Positions 6,580 through 14,863 of a DNA stretch of 55,929 nt are shown piece by piece; the first letter of the stretch is position 1; each line of letters starts with the position of its first letter. The stretch covers positions 1 to 55,929 of IMG/VR virus record IMGVR_UViG_3300050119_000489; one strand, given 5' to 3'. Origin of the DNA: a virus. The notes beneath the pieces were generated by a model, which saw nothing but the letters and a program-made list of their open reading frames with translations, did not search any database and was not told where the DNA came from. Both the position numbers and the translations under genes were made by a program.

Positions 6580-8255
6580 GCGCGCGGCGGTTCACCGACA
6601 AAGCAAGTCTTGACCCGTCGGCCGTGTGGGAGCTTGCGCCGGTTCACCCGGCGATGATCGAAAACCGCACGCTGTTCCCGTCGACTGTGGTGGACGTCGA
6701 CGACAAGTTCGAGGGTCGCCTTCTCATCTCGGGCAAGAACTCACGCAAGCTCGGCGAGACGATCGAGAAAGGCCGCTTCAAGGGCTACAAGCTCTATTCG
6801 CTGACACTTGAAGAACGAGCGACATGCCCTCTTACATGCGACGCACGGGCTTTTTGCTATGGCGCATCGATGCAATATGCGCGGCGTCATAGGATCATCG
6901 ATCTCGACCTTTTCCATTTCAATATTGAGGACGAGCTGCGCGAATTGTTCCTTGACCCGAAGATCCCCGGCATCATGGTTCGACTGCATGTGCTAGGTGA
7001 CTTTCCAAGCACCGATTATGTCGCGATGTGGAACACGCTTCTTGAGGACCACAAGAAGCTTGCATGCTTCGGCTACACGCATTGCCTGCCGGAACGCCTC
7101 GGCGGCGTCGGCACCACCGGCGAGATCGGCAATTGGATCGAACTGCTCAAGAAAGACTTTCCGACGAGGTTTCGCATTCGCTGGTCCGCGCCGACTTCGC
7201 TCCCGGACGGGGCAGTCATCACCGGCGAGATACCTGACAAGCCGCGCACAAAGGAAGGCCTCGTCTGTCCAGCGCAAACGGATGCTACCGCCTGCTGTGC
7301 TTCGTGCGGGTTCTGCTGGGAGACGGCGAAAGACACTGTTGTCTTTATCAAGCACGGGCGCATCTCAGCCAGCGTGGCGGCTGAAGCCGCAGCAAGCGAC
7401 CCCGCTGCCATGCCTTCCGACGATGGCACGCGGCCAATCGCTCCTTTGAAGCTTCCCGCAAAGCCGACGCCAAGTCCTGCGGCCGGTTCTATTCCCGTGC
7501 TGCGGCTTGTCGCGCCGACCGAACTTCGCGTCGAGCCTCGTTACCAACGCGATCTTTCCGGCAAGTCGATAACTCTCATTCGCAAGATCGTCGCTGATTT
7601 TGACTGGCGGAAGTTCAAACCGCCGATCTGCGCCGAAACGCCGGACGGCCTCTTTGTGATCGACGGCCAGCATACCGCGATTGCAGCGGCGAGCCATCCG
7701 TTCATCAAACAGATCCCGGTCATGATCGTGCAAGCGAACATGATCGAAACACGGGCTGGGGCTTTCGTGGCCCACAACCGAGATCGCATTACAATGTCGC
7801 CGTTTCAAATCCTTCACGCTGAGGCGGCGGCTGGGGGTGCGGAAGCGGTTATTCTCTTGGATATAGTCAAGAGGGCTGGCGCCTTCATTCCCCGATCAAT
7901 GCCGCAAAAGGGCAAAGCGAGGCCGGGCGAAATCATCGCGGTTGAAGCTCTGCGCAGGATCACTAAGGGCAGCGCCGCGCAGCATCTTGAACGGATTGTT
8001 CGCATTGCAGTGATGGCCTCCTGCGCGCCGGCGACGACGACCGTCATTCGTGCGCTCCAGATGATCATGACCGAGGCTTATTTCGCAGAGACCGCAAAGC
8101 TTGGCGACGCGCCGATCGCTGACGCGTTGCATTCGATCAAAGATTTCGAGTTCGAGGCCGCATCCCATGCCGGCGCCGCTCTTATTTCGCGATACCGCGC
8201 CGGCGCCATCTTGATCGCTGAAGCCGCTGCGCAACGAACGGAGTGCGCGGCATGA
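6576..8255 (+). CDS. gp88-family protein fused to a ParB-like domain
   Basis: 559 residues in two parts. Residues ~30-260 match the phage gene-product-88 family layout: S-G-K-N-S-R-K-L-G, a cysteine motif C84-x3-C88-x5-C94 followed by Y, and R-L-H-V-L-G-D-F. A second cysteine cluster is at C231, C240, C241, C244 and C247. These clusters could bind metal or an Fe-S cluster. After a proline/alanine linker (~275-310), residues ~312-410 form a ParB/sulfiredoxin-like domain with R-V-E-P-R-Y-Q-R and IDGQHT (362-367). A helical C terminus follows. The function of the gp88 family is unknown. The fusion suggests DNA-directed or nucleotide-dependent action. ATGA overlaps join it to both neighbours. Confidence 0.75.
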   Translation: MSARRFTDKASLDPSAVWELAPVHPAMIENRTLFPSTVVDVDDKFEGRLLISGKNSRKLGETIEKGRFKGYKLYSLTLEERATCPLTCDARAFCYGASMQYARRHRIIDLDLFHFNIEDELRELFLDPKIPGIMVRLHVLGDFPSTDYVAMWNTLLEDHKKLACFGYTHCLPERLGGVGTTGEIGNWIELLKKDFPTRFRIRWSAPTSLPDGAVITGEIPDKPRTKEGLVCPAQTDATACCASCGFCWETAKDTVVFIKHGRISASVAAEAAASDPAAMPSDDGTRPIAPLKLPAKPTPSPAAGSIPVLRLVAPTELRVEPRYQRDLSGKSITLIRKIVADFDWRKFKPPICAETPDGLFVIDGQHTAIAAASHPFIKQIPVMIVQANMIETRAGAFVAHNRDRITMSPFQILHAEAAAGGAEAVILLDIVKRAGAFIPRSMPQKGKARPGEIIAVEALRRITKGSAAQHLERIVRIAVMASCAPATTTVIRALQMIMTEAYFAETAKLGDAPIADALHSIKDFEFEAASHAGAALISRYRAGAILIAEAAAQRTECAA

Positions 8256-9034
8256 AGACGCTCGCCGATGAGATTTTCGATCTGATCCCGGCGCACCCAG
8301 AGGGCCTGACGATTGCGCGCGCGGTTGAGTTGCTGGCGGTTGATGCAGCGCATGTGCGGAAGGCTTTCTATGCGCTGAACGAAACCCAGCGAGCCCGCCT
8401 TCGCAAGCGCCCCCAATCGCGGGAGCTATTCTTCCATCCCTCAAAATGGATTGATTACCGCGATCACAACGCGCCATTCGTTTGCGAGGCTTGCCGGGCC
8501 CCTTTCGGTCCGCCAAAGCATCCGAGGCGTTGTTGCTGTCGCTCATGCGCGGTCTCGTTAAGCTGGCGTGATCCAAATGTACATGCTGCTCGGTGCGCCG
8601 CTATCGGAGTTGAGAGGCGCACGCCCGAAGCGCTGGCACGCACGGCGAGGCTTAATGCGAAGCGGTGGTCCGATCCGGCTGAGCACGAAAAGCTCTCGGA
8701 ACATAATCGCCGCCAGTGGCAAGATCCGCAGCAGCGGGCCTCCCGATCACGCGGCATACGCGCGGCTCACGGAACGCCGGAGAAGCGAAAGTTCTATTCC
8801 GATTTTCGGCGCGCGGCATGGGCCGATCCCGAGCAGCGGCGCAAGATGCAAGAGGCGGCGGCGGAATCTCAGCGCAAAACAAATTATCGTAAGCTGATGG
8901 GCGACAAGCTTCGCGAGCGATGGAAGGATCCAGCTTATCGCGCATTGATGATCGAGAGATCGAAGGCTGCAAAGCGCGCTAAATCAGGAGCGTTTCTGCC
9001 CAAGGGCGAGCAGTCAGCGGAGGCTTGCCCATGA
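8252..9034 (+). CDS. DNA-binding protein with zinc ribbon and 17-residue W-x-DP repeats
   Basis: 260 residues from ATG 8252 (ATGA overlap). Residues 1-65 look like a winged HTH. Residues 78-99 hold a zinc-ribbon-like cysteine set (C78-x2-C81, then C94/C95/C96 and C99). From 105 to ~235 the motif W-x-D-P-x-x-x-R recurs with tryptophans at 105, 139, 156, 190 and 224, all on a 17-residue grid. Degenerate T-P units fill the intermediate positions 122 and 173. Such short helical repeats resemble the NUMOD3-like DNA-binding modules that accompany homing endonucleases, but no nuclease motif is present. It is probably a sequence-specific DNA binder. Confidence 0.65.
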   Translation: MKTLADEIFDLIPAHPEGLTIARAVELLAVDAAHVRKAFYALNETQRARLRKRPQSRELFFHPSKWIDYRDHNAPFVCEACRAPFGPPKHPRRCCCRSCAVSLSWRDPNVHAARCAAIGVERRTPEALARTARLNAKRWSDPAEHEKLSEHNRRQWQDPQQRASRSRGIRAAHGTPEKRKFYSDFRRAAWADPEQRRKMQEAAAESQRKTNYRKLMGDKLRERWKDPAYRALMIERSKAAKRAKSGAFLPKGEQSAEACP

Positions 9035-11517
9035 GCGAGAACGTCGTGCCCATGAAGGCTAACGAACCGGCGGAGCAGGTGCCGGCCGCCGTACCGCTCG
9101 TCTCGATCGAAACCGAGCAAGCGCTCCTCGGGGCCCTTTTGTTCAATAACCACATCCTTCCCGAAGTCGCCGCGATCGTCTCGGTCGAGCATTTTTCGGA
9201 AGACGTACACCGTCGCATCTTCTCCGTCGCGGCCCAGATGATCGAGAGCGGCCAGCGCGCCTCGCCGATCACGATGCCGCCCTACCTCGGCGAGCATAAA
9301 ATCGGAGAGATCACGCTATCGGCCTATCTCGTCCGGCTGGCCGCCAACGCCATCACCGTCTGCGATGCTCCAAACTTTGCGCGTACCGTCCGCGACCTGG
9401 CGCTGCGGCGTAAACTTGCCGAGGCTGGGGATGCTTTGGCGACCAGCGCGCGCGGCGCGGCAATCGGCAGTAACCCCGCAACGCTCGCCTCAAAGGCCAT
9501 AGGCGAGCTGCAGGAGGTCGCCGGCGCCGGACGGGCGCATGATACGCGGGCGGACGTTGGTGTGTCGGCTGCGGCGCTCCTGGCCCGCGCGCAACGCATT
9601 CAGGACGGCACCGAGAAATCACCCGCGATCTCGACCGGCATTCCGGATCTCGACCATGAAACAGGCGGGGGAATCCAGCCCGGCGATCTGTGGCTCGTCG
9701 GAGGCAGGCCAGGTATGGGAAAGGCCCAGCCGCTTGATGCTTTGATCCGGACGCCTAATGGCTGGGTAACGTTCCGTGACGTTTCGGCTGGCCAAGAGAT
9801 CGCGTCGATCGACGGCGCGGCTAATGTTGTCCTCGGTAAGTTTCCGCAGGGCGAAAAAGAGGTGTTTCGGCTTCGCTTTTCTGATGGTCGCAGTGTTGAG
9901 GCATGCGCTGACCACCTTTGGGAGGTGCGTTACCGTGAATGGGGTGTCCCGCGCATCAAAACAACTGAGCAGCTCTGCAAGATGTTGACGCGGGCGCGTT
10001 ATCAAAAGCGGCTGATGATCAGGCAATGCAACGGCGAGTTTGGCGCCGAACAGGCTTTGCCGGTCGACCCGTATCTTCTCGGAGCCATCCTTGGAGACGG
10101 CAGCATACTTTACGGTCGCGTCGGGTTTACCACTGCCGATAAACACATCCTTGACCGCGTCGAAGCGGCTCTGCCACTGGGGATGAGCGCGAACTTTATT
10201 TCGAAGCTCGGATACAACCTGGTTTCGCCACGCGGCAAACCCAACCCTCTCACGGTTGCGTTACGCGATCTCGGGCTAATGGGCCACGGGGCGGCCTCGA
10301 AATTTATTCCAAAGCAATACTTCTTCGGGAGTCGCGTGCAGCGCCTTGAGCTCCTGCGCGGATTGATGGATACCGACGGCTACGCGGGTGCTGACGGCGT
10401 CGTCAGCTTCTCATCGTGCTCGCAGGTGCTATCGCTCGGCGTGCAGGACCTAGCCAGGTCGCTGGGCTATTGGGCGAAGATAGCTCGCAAAGAATGCTTT
10501 CTGACAGTAAACGGCGTGCGGACTCAGCATCGCGACGCCCTCATCGTGACGATCACTGGCGTGGGCATTTCGGAGGTTTTCAGTCTCCCGCGCAAGGTTT
10601 CTCGCTGTTCTAACCGCAAGTGGAATCGCGCTCTGACCGTGGCCGAGATCGTACCGGCCGCACGAAAGGAATGCGCCTGCATCGCGGTTGGTCATCCTAG
10701 CCGGCTTTACATCACGAATGACTACATTCTGACGCACAACTCGATCGTCGCCACCGGCTTCTGCATTCGCATCGCCCAACGCGAGGTCGGCGTAAAGCTC
10801 TTCGAGCACGAAATGAACGAGGGCCAAACCACGGCCCGCTTTCTATCGGATCTCAGCTATCGCAAGGACCGGCGTATCGTTTACCGGCAGATCGTCACCG
10901 GCGATATAAACCCGACCGAAATGTGGTGCCTCGAGGATGCGCAGAAGCGCCTCGCCAAAATGCCGATCGTGGTCGACTATGCCACGGGCCTGACGCTGCC
11001 GGAAATCGCGGCCAGGATCCGCTCCGAAAAGACGAAGATGGACAAGGACGGCGTCAAGCTGGGCGTCGTCATCATCGATTATCTGCAGCTCGTCCAGGTG
11101 GCCGAGCGCTACCGCGGCAACCGCACCTATGAGCTCGCGGAGATTACCGCGGGCCTGAAGAAGCTCGCCAAGGACGAGAACATCGGCATCGTCGCCTTGT
11201 CGCAACTCACCCGCGCCAGTGCCGGCTATGAGCGCAAGGACAAGCGGCCGAACCTCACCGATCTGCGCGACAGCGGCGCGCTCGAGGCTGACGCGGACGT
11301 CGTCGTCTTCATTCATCGCGAGTCCTACTACCTCGCCAATTCGCCCGAGTACCGCAACGGAGACGAGGAGGCGGTGCAGAAGTTTCTCGACACCCAAAAC
11401 GAGGCGGAGCTGCTGATCGCGAAAACACGGCTCGGCGCAACCAAGCAGGTGAAGATTTGGTGCGACGTCGGCTGCTCGACGTTTGCTGCGCAGGCGAGAG
11501 GGGAGGGGATGTTCTGA
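9031..11517 (+). CDS. dnaB: Replicative DNA helicase DnaB with in-frame intein
   Basis: 828 residues, of which residues 232-570 are an intein. The mature helicase would be 489 residues, a normal DnaB size. Start ATG 9031 follows GCGGAGG and overlaps the previous stop (ATGA). Residues ~25-125 are the DnaB N-terminal domain (S-I-E-T-E-Q-A-L-L-G-A-L-L). The RecA-like motor starts ~200. Its Walker A loop GGRPGMGK (224-231) is cut exactly between Lys and Ser and resumes as S571-I-V-A-T-G. Downstream are Walker B VVIIDYLQLV, the S-Q-L-T-R loop and D-L-R-D-S-G. It unwinds DNA at the phage fork, and splicing should be obligatory because the ATP site is interrupted. Confidence 0.95.
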   Translation: MSENVVPMKANEPAEQVPAAVPLVSIETEQALLGALLFNNHILPEVAAIVSVEHFSEDVHRRIFSVAAQMIESGQRASPITMPPYLGEHKIGEITLSAYLVRLAANAITVCDAPNFARTVRDLALRRKLAEAGDALATSARGAAIGSNPATLASKAIGELQEVAGAGRAHDTRADVGVSAAALLARAQRIQDGTEKSPAISTGIPDLDHETGGGIQPGDLWLVGGRPGMGKAQPLDALIRTPNGWVTFRDVSAGQEIASIDGAANVVLGKFPQGEKEVFRLRFSDGRSVEACADHLWEVRYREWGVPRIKTTEQLCKMLTRARYQKRLMIRQCNGEFGAEQALPVDPYLLGAILGDGSILYGRVGFTTADKHILDRVEAALPLGMSANFISKLGYNLVSPRGKPNPLTVALRDLGLMGHGAASKFIPKQYFFGSRVQRLELLRGLMDTDGYAGADGVVSFSSCSQVLSLGVQDLARSLGYWAKIARKECFLTVNGVRTQHRDALIVTITGVGISEVFSLPRKVSRCSNRKWNRALTVAEIVPAARKECACIAVGHPSRLYITNDYILTHNSIVATGFCIRIAQREVGVKLFEHEMNEGQTTARFLSDLSYRKDRRIVYRQIVTGDINPTEMWCLEDAQKRLAKMPIVVDYATGLTLPEIAARIRSEKTKMDKDGVKLGVVIIDYLQLVQVAERYRGNRTYELAEITAGLKKLAKDENIGIVALSQLTRASAGYERKDKRPNLTDLRDSGALEADADVVVFIHRESYYLANSPEYRNGDEEAVQKFLDTQNEAELLIAKTRLGATKQVKIWCDVGCSTFAAQARGEGMF
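9724..10740 (+). mobile_element. Class 3 intein with LAGLIDADG endonuclease, in dnaB
   Basis: 339 residues (helicase numbering 232-570). The first residue is Ala, not Cys or Ser, so the usual N-terminal nucleophile is missing. The three residues that define class 3 inteins are all present: Trp297 two residues after the block B His295, Cys550 at block F position 4, and Thr568 directly before the terminal His569-Asn570. The +1 extein residue is Ser571. Two LAGLIDADG helices are seen, YLLGAILGDG (348-357) and LLRGLMDTDG (441-450), so the homing endonuclease looks intact. The insertion splits the P-loop Lys-Ser, a known DnaB intein site. Confidence 0.92.
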
Positions 11518-11870
11518 TGGCTTCGCCAGATCCCGTCTCAAAACTTCCGGCAGTCGTCAGATCGCAGCAAGCTCATGCAGCGGCCATGCGGCGTCCGATG
11601 CTGGGCGTCAGGATGGTAGGGGACCCGCGTTTCGATGATGCTGAAAACGATCTCATCGCCGATCTTCTGACGCGGCGAGCGGTCCAATATGCTACCGCAA
11701 TGCTCCGCCGGGACGGTCGCCTAGGCGACAATCTCCGCGAGGTCGATGCGGAATTCGCTCCGCCAGCGACGGTCTTGTTTTTTCGCGCCGATAAATCACG
11801 CACCAAGCTTGCCGAATTCACCGTGCCCGAGCGGGTGATGAGCTTTGACCCTACGGGGGGTGCCCCGTGA
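11517..11870 (+). CDS. Hypothetical early protein (117 aa)
   Basis: 117 residues from ATG 11517, sharing a base with the dnaB stop (TGATG) and preceded by GAGGGGAGGGG. There are no recognisable domains. The middle (DDAENDLIADLLTRRAVQYATAML) is helical, and the end contains a strand-like V-L-F-F-R and E-F-T-V-P-E-R-V. Its tight position between dnaB and the P-loop gene suggests a replication accessory role, but this is inference from context only. Confidence 0.65.
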   Translation: MASPDPVSKLPAVVRSQQAHAAAMRRPMLGVRMVGDPRFDDAENDLIADLLTRRAVQYATAMLRRDGRLGDNLREVDAEFAPPATVLFFRADKSRTKLAEFTVPERVMSFDPTGGAP

Positions 11871-12493
11871 CCCTTCACCCTCCTTCGAACCAAAATGCCG
11901 AGTTTCTCAGCGCCCTGAGCCTTGAAACCGGCAAGTCGCCGGCTCCTGTTCGCAAAGCGGCTGCCGCCCTCGCCGTTGTACCGTCACCGGCACCCGATGT
12001 GGTTCTTGGAGAGGCCGATACGGGCGGCGCGGTTGGCTTTGATCTCTCTGCCTTGATCGAGGGCCGTCTTCTTATTCAAGGCGTCTCGGGCGCCGGCAAG
12101 TCCTGGACCCTGCGCAGGCTGCTCGAGCAAAGCGCCGGCCGCGTGCAGCAGATCATCATCGATCCGGAAGGCGAATTCAGCACCTTGGCTGAGCCGCTTG
12201 GGCTGACCAGGCTCGATGCCGCCAAGCTCCTCGGCATGGACAACAAGACCATCTGCACCTGGTGCATCGCCGGCGACCTGAAGGCCACCAAACGCGGCAC
12301 GAAGCGGCTGGTGCAGCAGGGTGGCGACACCTGGTCGATCCAGCCTGCTGATCTCCGCGCCTTCGTCATCGACAATCTCGAGCGCATCGATATCCGCAAG
12401 GTAGAGAAGTTCTCTTTTGTGGCGCTGATCGCTGATGGGACAGGCGCGAAGGATAAGGGCTCCCTTAAGCAGAGGGATAACCCTGATGGCTAA
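11867..12493 (+). CDS. HerA-like P-loop stub fused to a DNA-binding domain
   Basis: 208 residues from GTG 11867 (overlaps the previous TGA). Residues ~45-110 look like the start of a HerA/FtsK-type ATPase: V-S-G-A-G-K-S-W-T-L-R-R (Walker A), then Q-Q-I-I-I-D-P-E-G-E-F. There the ATPase ends, with most of the RecA core missing. Residues ~112-200 continue as a different domain starting L-G-L-T-R-L-D-A-A-K-L-L-G-M-D, with an excisionase/MerR-like HTH look and QQGGDTWSIQPADLRAF. It could bind DNA and perhaps nucleotide but is unlikely to be a working translocase. It overlaps the next gene by 8 nt. Confidence 0.65.
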   Translation: MTLHPPSNQNAEFLSALSLETGKSPAPVRKAAAALAVVPSPAPDVVLGEADTGGAVGFDLSALIEGRLLIQGVSGAGKSWTLRRLLEQSAGRVQQIIIDPEGEFSTLAEPLGLTRLDAAKLLGMDNKTICTWCIAGDLKATKRGTKRLVQQGGDTWSIQPADLRAFVIDNLERIDIRKVEKFSFVALIADGTGAKDKGSLKQRDNPDG

Positions 12494-13457
12494 AACTGCG
12501 CTTCAAAAGCAGCCTTGGATGAAGTTTTACCTGGCCGATTGGCGTGCTGATCCTCGCCTCAAGTCTTGCTCCTTAGCGGCTCGTGGGCTGTGGATTGAGA
12601 TGCTGTGCGTGATGCACGAAGCCACGCCCCGCGGGTCGCTGCTTGTGAACGGAAATCCTATCCCAGCAAAACAGCTTGCAGGCCTCGTTGGCGCATCAGT
12701 CAAGGAAGTTGCCGGACTTCTCGAAGAGCTTGAAACGGCTGGCGTCTTCAGTCGTGACGAAGACAGCGTGATCTATAGCCGGCGCATGCGAAGAGACGAC
12801 GAGAAGGCCGAGAAAGCGCGAGAGTTTGGTTCGCAGGGTGGTAACCCAAGACTTAAGGCCAAGGATAACGACCGCCTTAAGGTCAGCGATAAGGTGCAGG
12901 ATAACGGGAGGGTTAACCCTACAGATAAGCCCTCGCGCGCGCGCGTCCCAGAAGCCAGAAGCCAGATACTAGAAGAAGCTGCTAACGCAGCTTCTAGCCG
13001 CGCGCCAATTGATAAGGATTTTCTCAAGAAGGTCGAAGATGCCTGCCGTCGAGCACTCGGAGAGGCCGCGCCAGCCGATGCCGTCATAGGTCCGATAGCC
13101 CTTGTCGCTGAGAGACACACCCTGGCCAGGGTAATCATCTGCCTGCAAAGCGAAGCGCGGCGGCCGCGTAAGTCGCCAATCCGAACCTGGCAGCTCTGGG
13201 CGGACATCGTCGATGAGCAGCTATCGCGCACCCCATCGCAAGGCAATGGCTCAACCGCACCTGCGCCCAAACCCAAACCCAAATACGAGCGCACGACCTT
13301 CATGGACGGCTTTAGGCCGCTGGTGACCGACGCAAACCTACTCGTGCACATCGAGCGATTTTTCCGAGACGGAACGTGGATTTTCGAGAGCCCGCCACCG
13401 GGTGAACCTGGGTGCAAGGTGCCTGCGGATTTGCTCGAGGGATTGGAGAGGATTTGA
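12486..13457 (+). CDS. DUF1376-type replication protein, probable helicase loader/primosome organiser
   Basis: 323 residues from ATG 12486. The N-terminal ~100 residues (P-W-M-K-F-Y-L-A-D-W-R-A-D, L-A-A-R-G-L-W-I-E-M-L-C, G-S-L-L-V-N-G) match the winged-helix domain of phage replication organisers (DUF1376/DnaD-like). A low-complexity linker with repeated D-N/K-V motifs follows (~130-180). A C-terminal helical domain contains R-T-W-Q-L-W-A-D-I-V. Such proteins bind the origin or load DnaB. Location three genes after dnaB supports this. AGAGGGAT upstream is the likely Shine-Dalgarno. Confidence 0.75.
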   Translation: MAKTALQKQPWMKFYLADWRADPRLKSCSLAARGLWIEMLCVMHEATPRGSLLVNGNPIPAKQLAGLVGASVKEVAGLLEELETAGVFSRDEDSVIYSRRMRRDDEKAEKAREFGSQGGNPRLKAKDNDRLKVSDKVQDNGRVNPTDKPSRARVPEARSQILEEAANAASSRAPIDKDFLKKVEDACRRALGEAAPADAVIGPIALVAERHTLARVIICLQSEARRPRKSPIRTWQLWADIVDEQLSRTPSQGNGSTAPAPKPKPKYERTTFMDGFRPLVTDANLLVHIERFFRDGTWIFESPPPGEPGCKVPADLLEGLERI

Positions 13458-13458
13458 G

Positions 13459-13689
13459 ATGCAGCCGGTTTCTAGCGTCGAGAAAAAGTTGATGACCGCC
13501 GCACAGTCAATGCACTGCGTGGTGGCGATGATCATGGAAGGCAAGCGCTGCTCGGAAATTGTTGCGCTGAATGACCTCTATGCGGAGGTGTTTTCGGGAC
13601 AATTGTGGCTGACCGGTTCGGAGCGAGAGCTGGCGCTGCAGCTGATCGACGCGCGGATCACGAGGGTGCGTAGAGGGGAGCCGCCCTGA
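13459..13689 (+). CDS. Hypothetical helical protein (76 aa)
   Basis: 76 residues from ATG 13459, one base after the previous stop. It reads M-Q-P-V-S-S-V-E-K-K-L then helices with C-V-V-A-M-I-M-E-G-K-R-C-S-E-I and a basic end (ARITRVRRGEPP). Mostly alpha-helical, no known family. Its stop shares a base with the next ATG. Confidence 0.6.
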   Translation: MQPVSSVEKKLMTAAQSMHCVVAMIMEGKRCSEIVALNDLYAEVFSGQLWLTGSERELALQLIDARITRVRRGEPP

Positions 13690-13871
13690 TGCGCGCTGCC
13701 TTGAACCGGCGCGACGTGTGGCTTGCGGAAACGCTGCGCTGCCATCGTTGCAGAAGCGAGCAAGTCCGTGAGATAACTATGATTCGAGGCCGTCGTACGT
13801 TTCGTGTGTTGATCATCAGAGTGCCAACGAACGGGGGTTCTGGGAATGGCGGCGGTGGAAACAAAATCTAG
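13689..13871 (+). CDS. Small basic protein with a C-x2-C pair, doubtful
   Basis: 60 residues starting on the TGATG overlap. It contains a single C-H-R-C knuckle, an arginine-rich middle and a glycine/asparagine tail (NGGSGNGGGGNKI). The last 26 nt overlap the start of the next gene in another frame, and that overlap covers the low-complexity tail. Only the start/stop coupling argues for it. Confidence 0.4.
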   Translation: MRAALNRRDVWLAETLRCHRCRSEQVREITMIRGRRTFRVLIIRVPTNGGSGNGGGGNKI

Positions 13872-14172
13872 CGAGTGGAGCGATGAGCAGATCGCGAAGC
13901 TTGGGTTCTTGGTCGGACGCGGCAAAACAGCGAAGCAGATTGCAATCGACATGCAGCTGTCGGAGACTGCGGTCTACAAGCGGGCCCATCGCTTCGGTCT
14001 TCGCTTCCGCGATGTGCCGAACGAGATCGTCGTCAATCTGCCGCCGGCTGAGTTTGCATCGCTTGTCGCGCGTGCTGCGCAGTATCGGTTATCGGTTACC
14101 GAGGCGTCGACGAAGGTGCTGAGTGTTTGCGCGGTCGAACCATACATGATGGGGAACATCATCGATGAGTGA
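13846..14172 (+). CDS. Second GcrA-like HTH protein
   Basis: 108 residues from ATG 13846 (GGGGGTTCTGGGA upstream). Residues 10-48 copy the GcrA N-terminal HTH pattern: W-S-D-E-Q-I-A-K-L, then G-K-T-A-K-Q-I-A-I-D-M, then S-E-T-A-V-Y-K-R-A-H-R-F-G-L. There is no cysteine cluster. Instead a ~50-residue C-terminal part (VNLPPAEFASLVARAAQYRLS) may be for dimerisation. It would bind DNA without the polymerase-contacting part of full GcrA. It lies near the end of the early operon, so it may act at the switch to late genes. Confidence 0.7.
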   Translation: MAAVETKSSEWSDEQIAKLGFLVGRGKTAKQIAIDMQLSETAVYKRAHRFGLRFRDVPNEIVVNLPPAEFASLVARAAQYRLSVTEASTKVLSVCAVEPYMMGNIIDE

Positions 14173-14263
14173 AACGGTTTTTCTCTTGCTGCCGCCGGTT
14201 TGCGGTCTGATTGGATTTTTGGGCGCGATTGCTTTCTGCAAGTGGACGCTGCCCCTTGACTAA
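14165..14263 (+). CDS. Very small membrane peptide (32 aa)
   Basis: 32 codons, MSETVFLLLPPVCGLIGF then LGAIAFCKWTLPLD. The ATG lies inside the end of the GcrA-like gene (overlap 14165-14172). One hydrophobic span covers residues ~5-25. It is supported only by its position between two real genes, the overlap and its membrane-like composition. Confidence 0.45.
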   Translation: MSETVFLLLPPVCGLIGFLGAIAFCKWTLPLD

Positions 14264-14282
14264 CGCACGAGGAGTCGCGCTG

Positions 14283-14858
14283 ATGCTCAACGATTCGAGC
14301 GACGAGCGGATTAACAATTACGGCACCTATCGCCGCGAGCAGCGGCGCTACGGGCCCGGCGACGCACCACCGCCGAAGCGCGAGCATGATCGCGAACAAC
14401 CCGAGATCTTCGACGATCCAATTCCCGTTAGGTGGACCGGCAGGCACGTAGGGCGTCGCCTGGTCGATGCCTTCAACGTTTTGCACCGCATGCCGCCCTT
14501 GCAGCGGCCAAAGGATCCAGGAGGCAACTGGCCGCCCCACGGCTACAGCAAGGACGATCTCGGTGGATGGTCAGATCAGGACAAAAACGACGCGCTTATG
14601 AGGACCGTGTTGAAGCCGACACGCGCGGAAATTACGCGCATGGAAGGCGCGCTTGAGTGGCTCCGCTGGCTCAAAACTAACGATGCGGGCATGGCGCTGC
14701 AGCTCATGTTTTGGGCCAACACCGTCGCCCGGCACCGCAAGATCGAGCGCATGTGTATCGAGAAAAAGTGGTGTCGCGCGGTGTTCTATCGGCGCATCCA
14801 CCGGGCCAAGGATTGGATCGCGCGCCAACTCAACGGACGACACGCTCCGGTTTACTAA
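14283..14858 (+). CDS. DUF6362-like helical protein, possible late regulator
   Basis: 191 residues from ATG 14283 with GAGGAG upstream. Central W-T-G-R-H-V-G-R-R-L-V-D-A-F-N-V-L-H-R-M-P-P and the later R-M-E-G-A-L-E-W-L-R-W-L match the layout of the DUF6362 phage family. The C-terminal helices (C-R-A-V-F-Y-R-R-I-H-R-A-K-D-W-I) look like the last HTH of a sigma-like or RinA-like protein. It is the last early gene before a spacer with an inverted repeat and the packaging genes, where late-transcription regulators often sit. Activator function is inference. Confidence 0.65.
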   Translation: MLNDSSDERINNYGTYRREQRRYGPGDAPPPKREHDREQPEIFDDPIPVRWTGRHVGRRLVDAFNVLHRMPPLQRPKDPGGNWPPHGYSKDDLGGWSDQDKNDALMRTVLKPTRAEITRMEGALEWLRWLKTNDAGMALQLMFWANTVARHRKIERMCIEKKWCRAVFYRRIHRAKDWIARQLNGRHAPVY

Positions 14859-14863
14859 CACCC

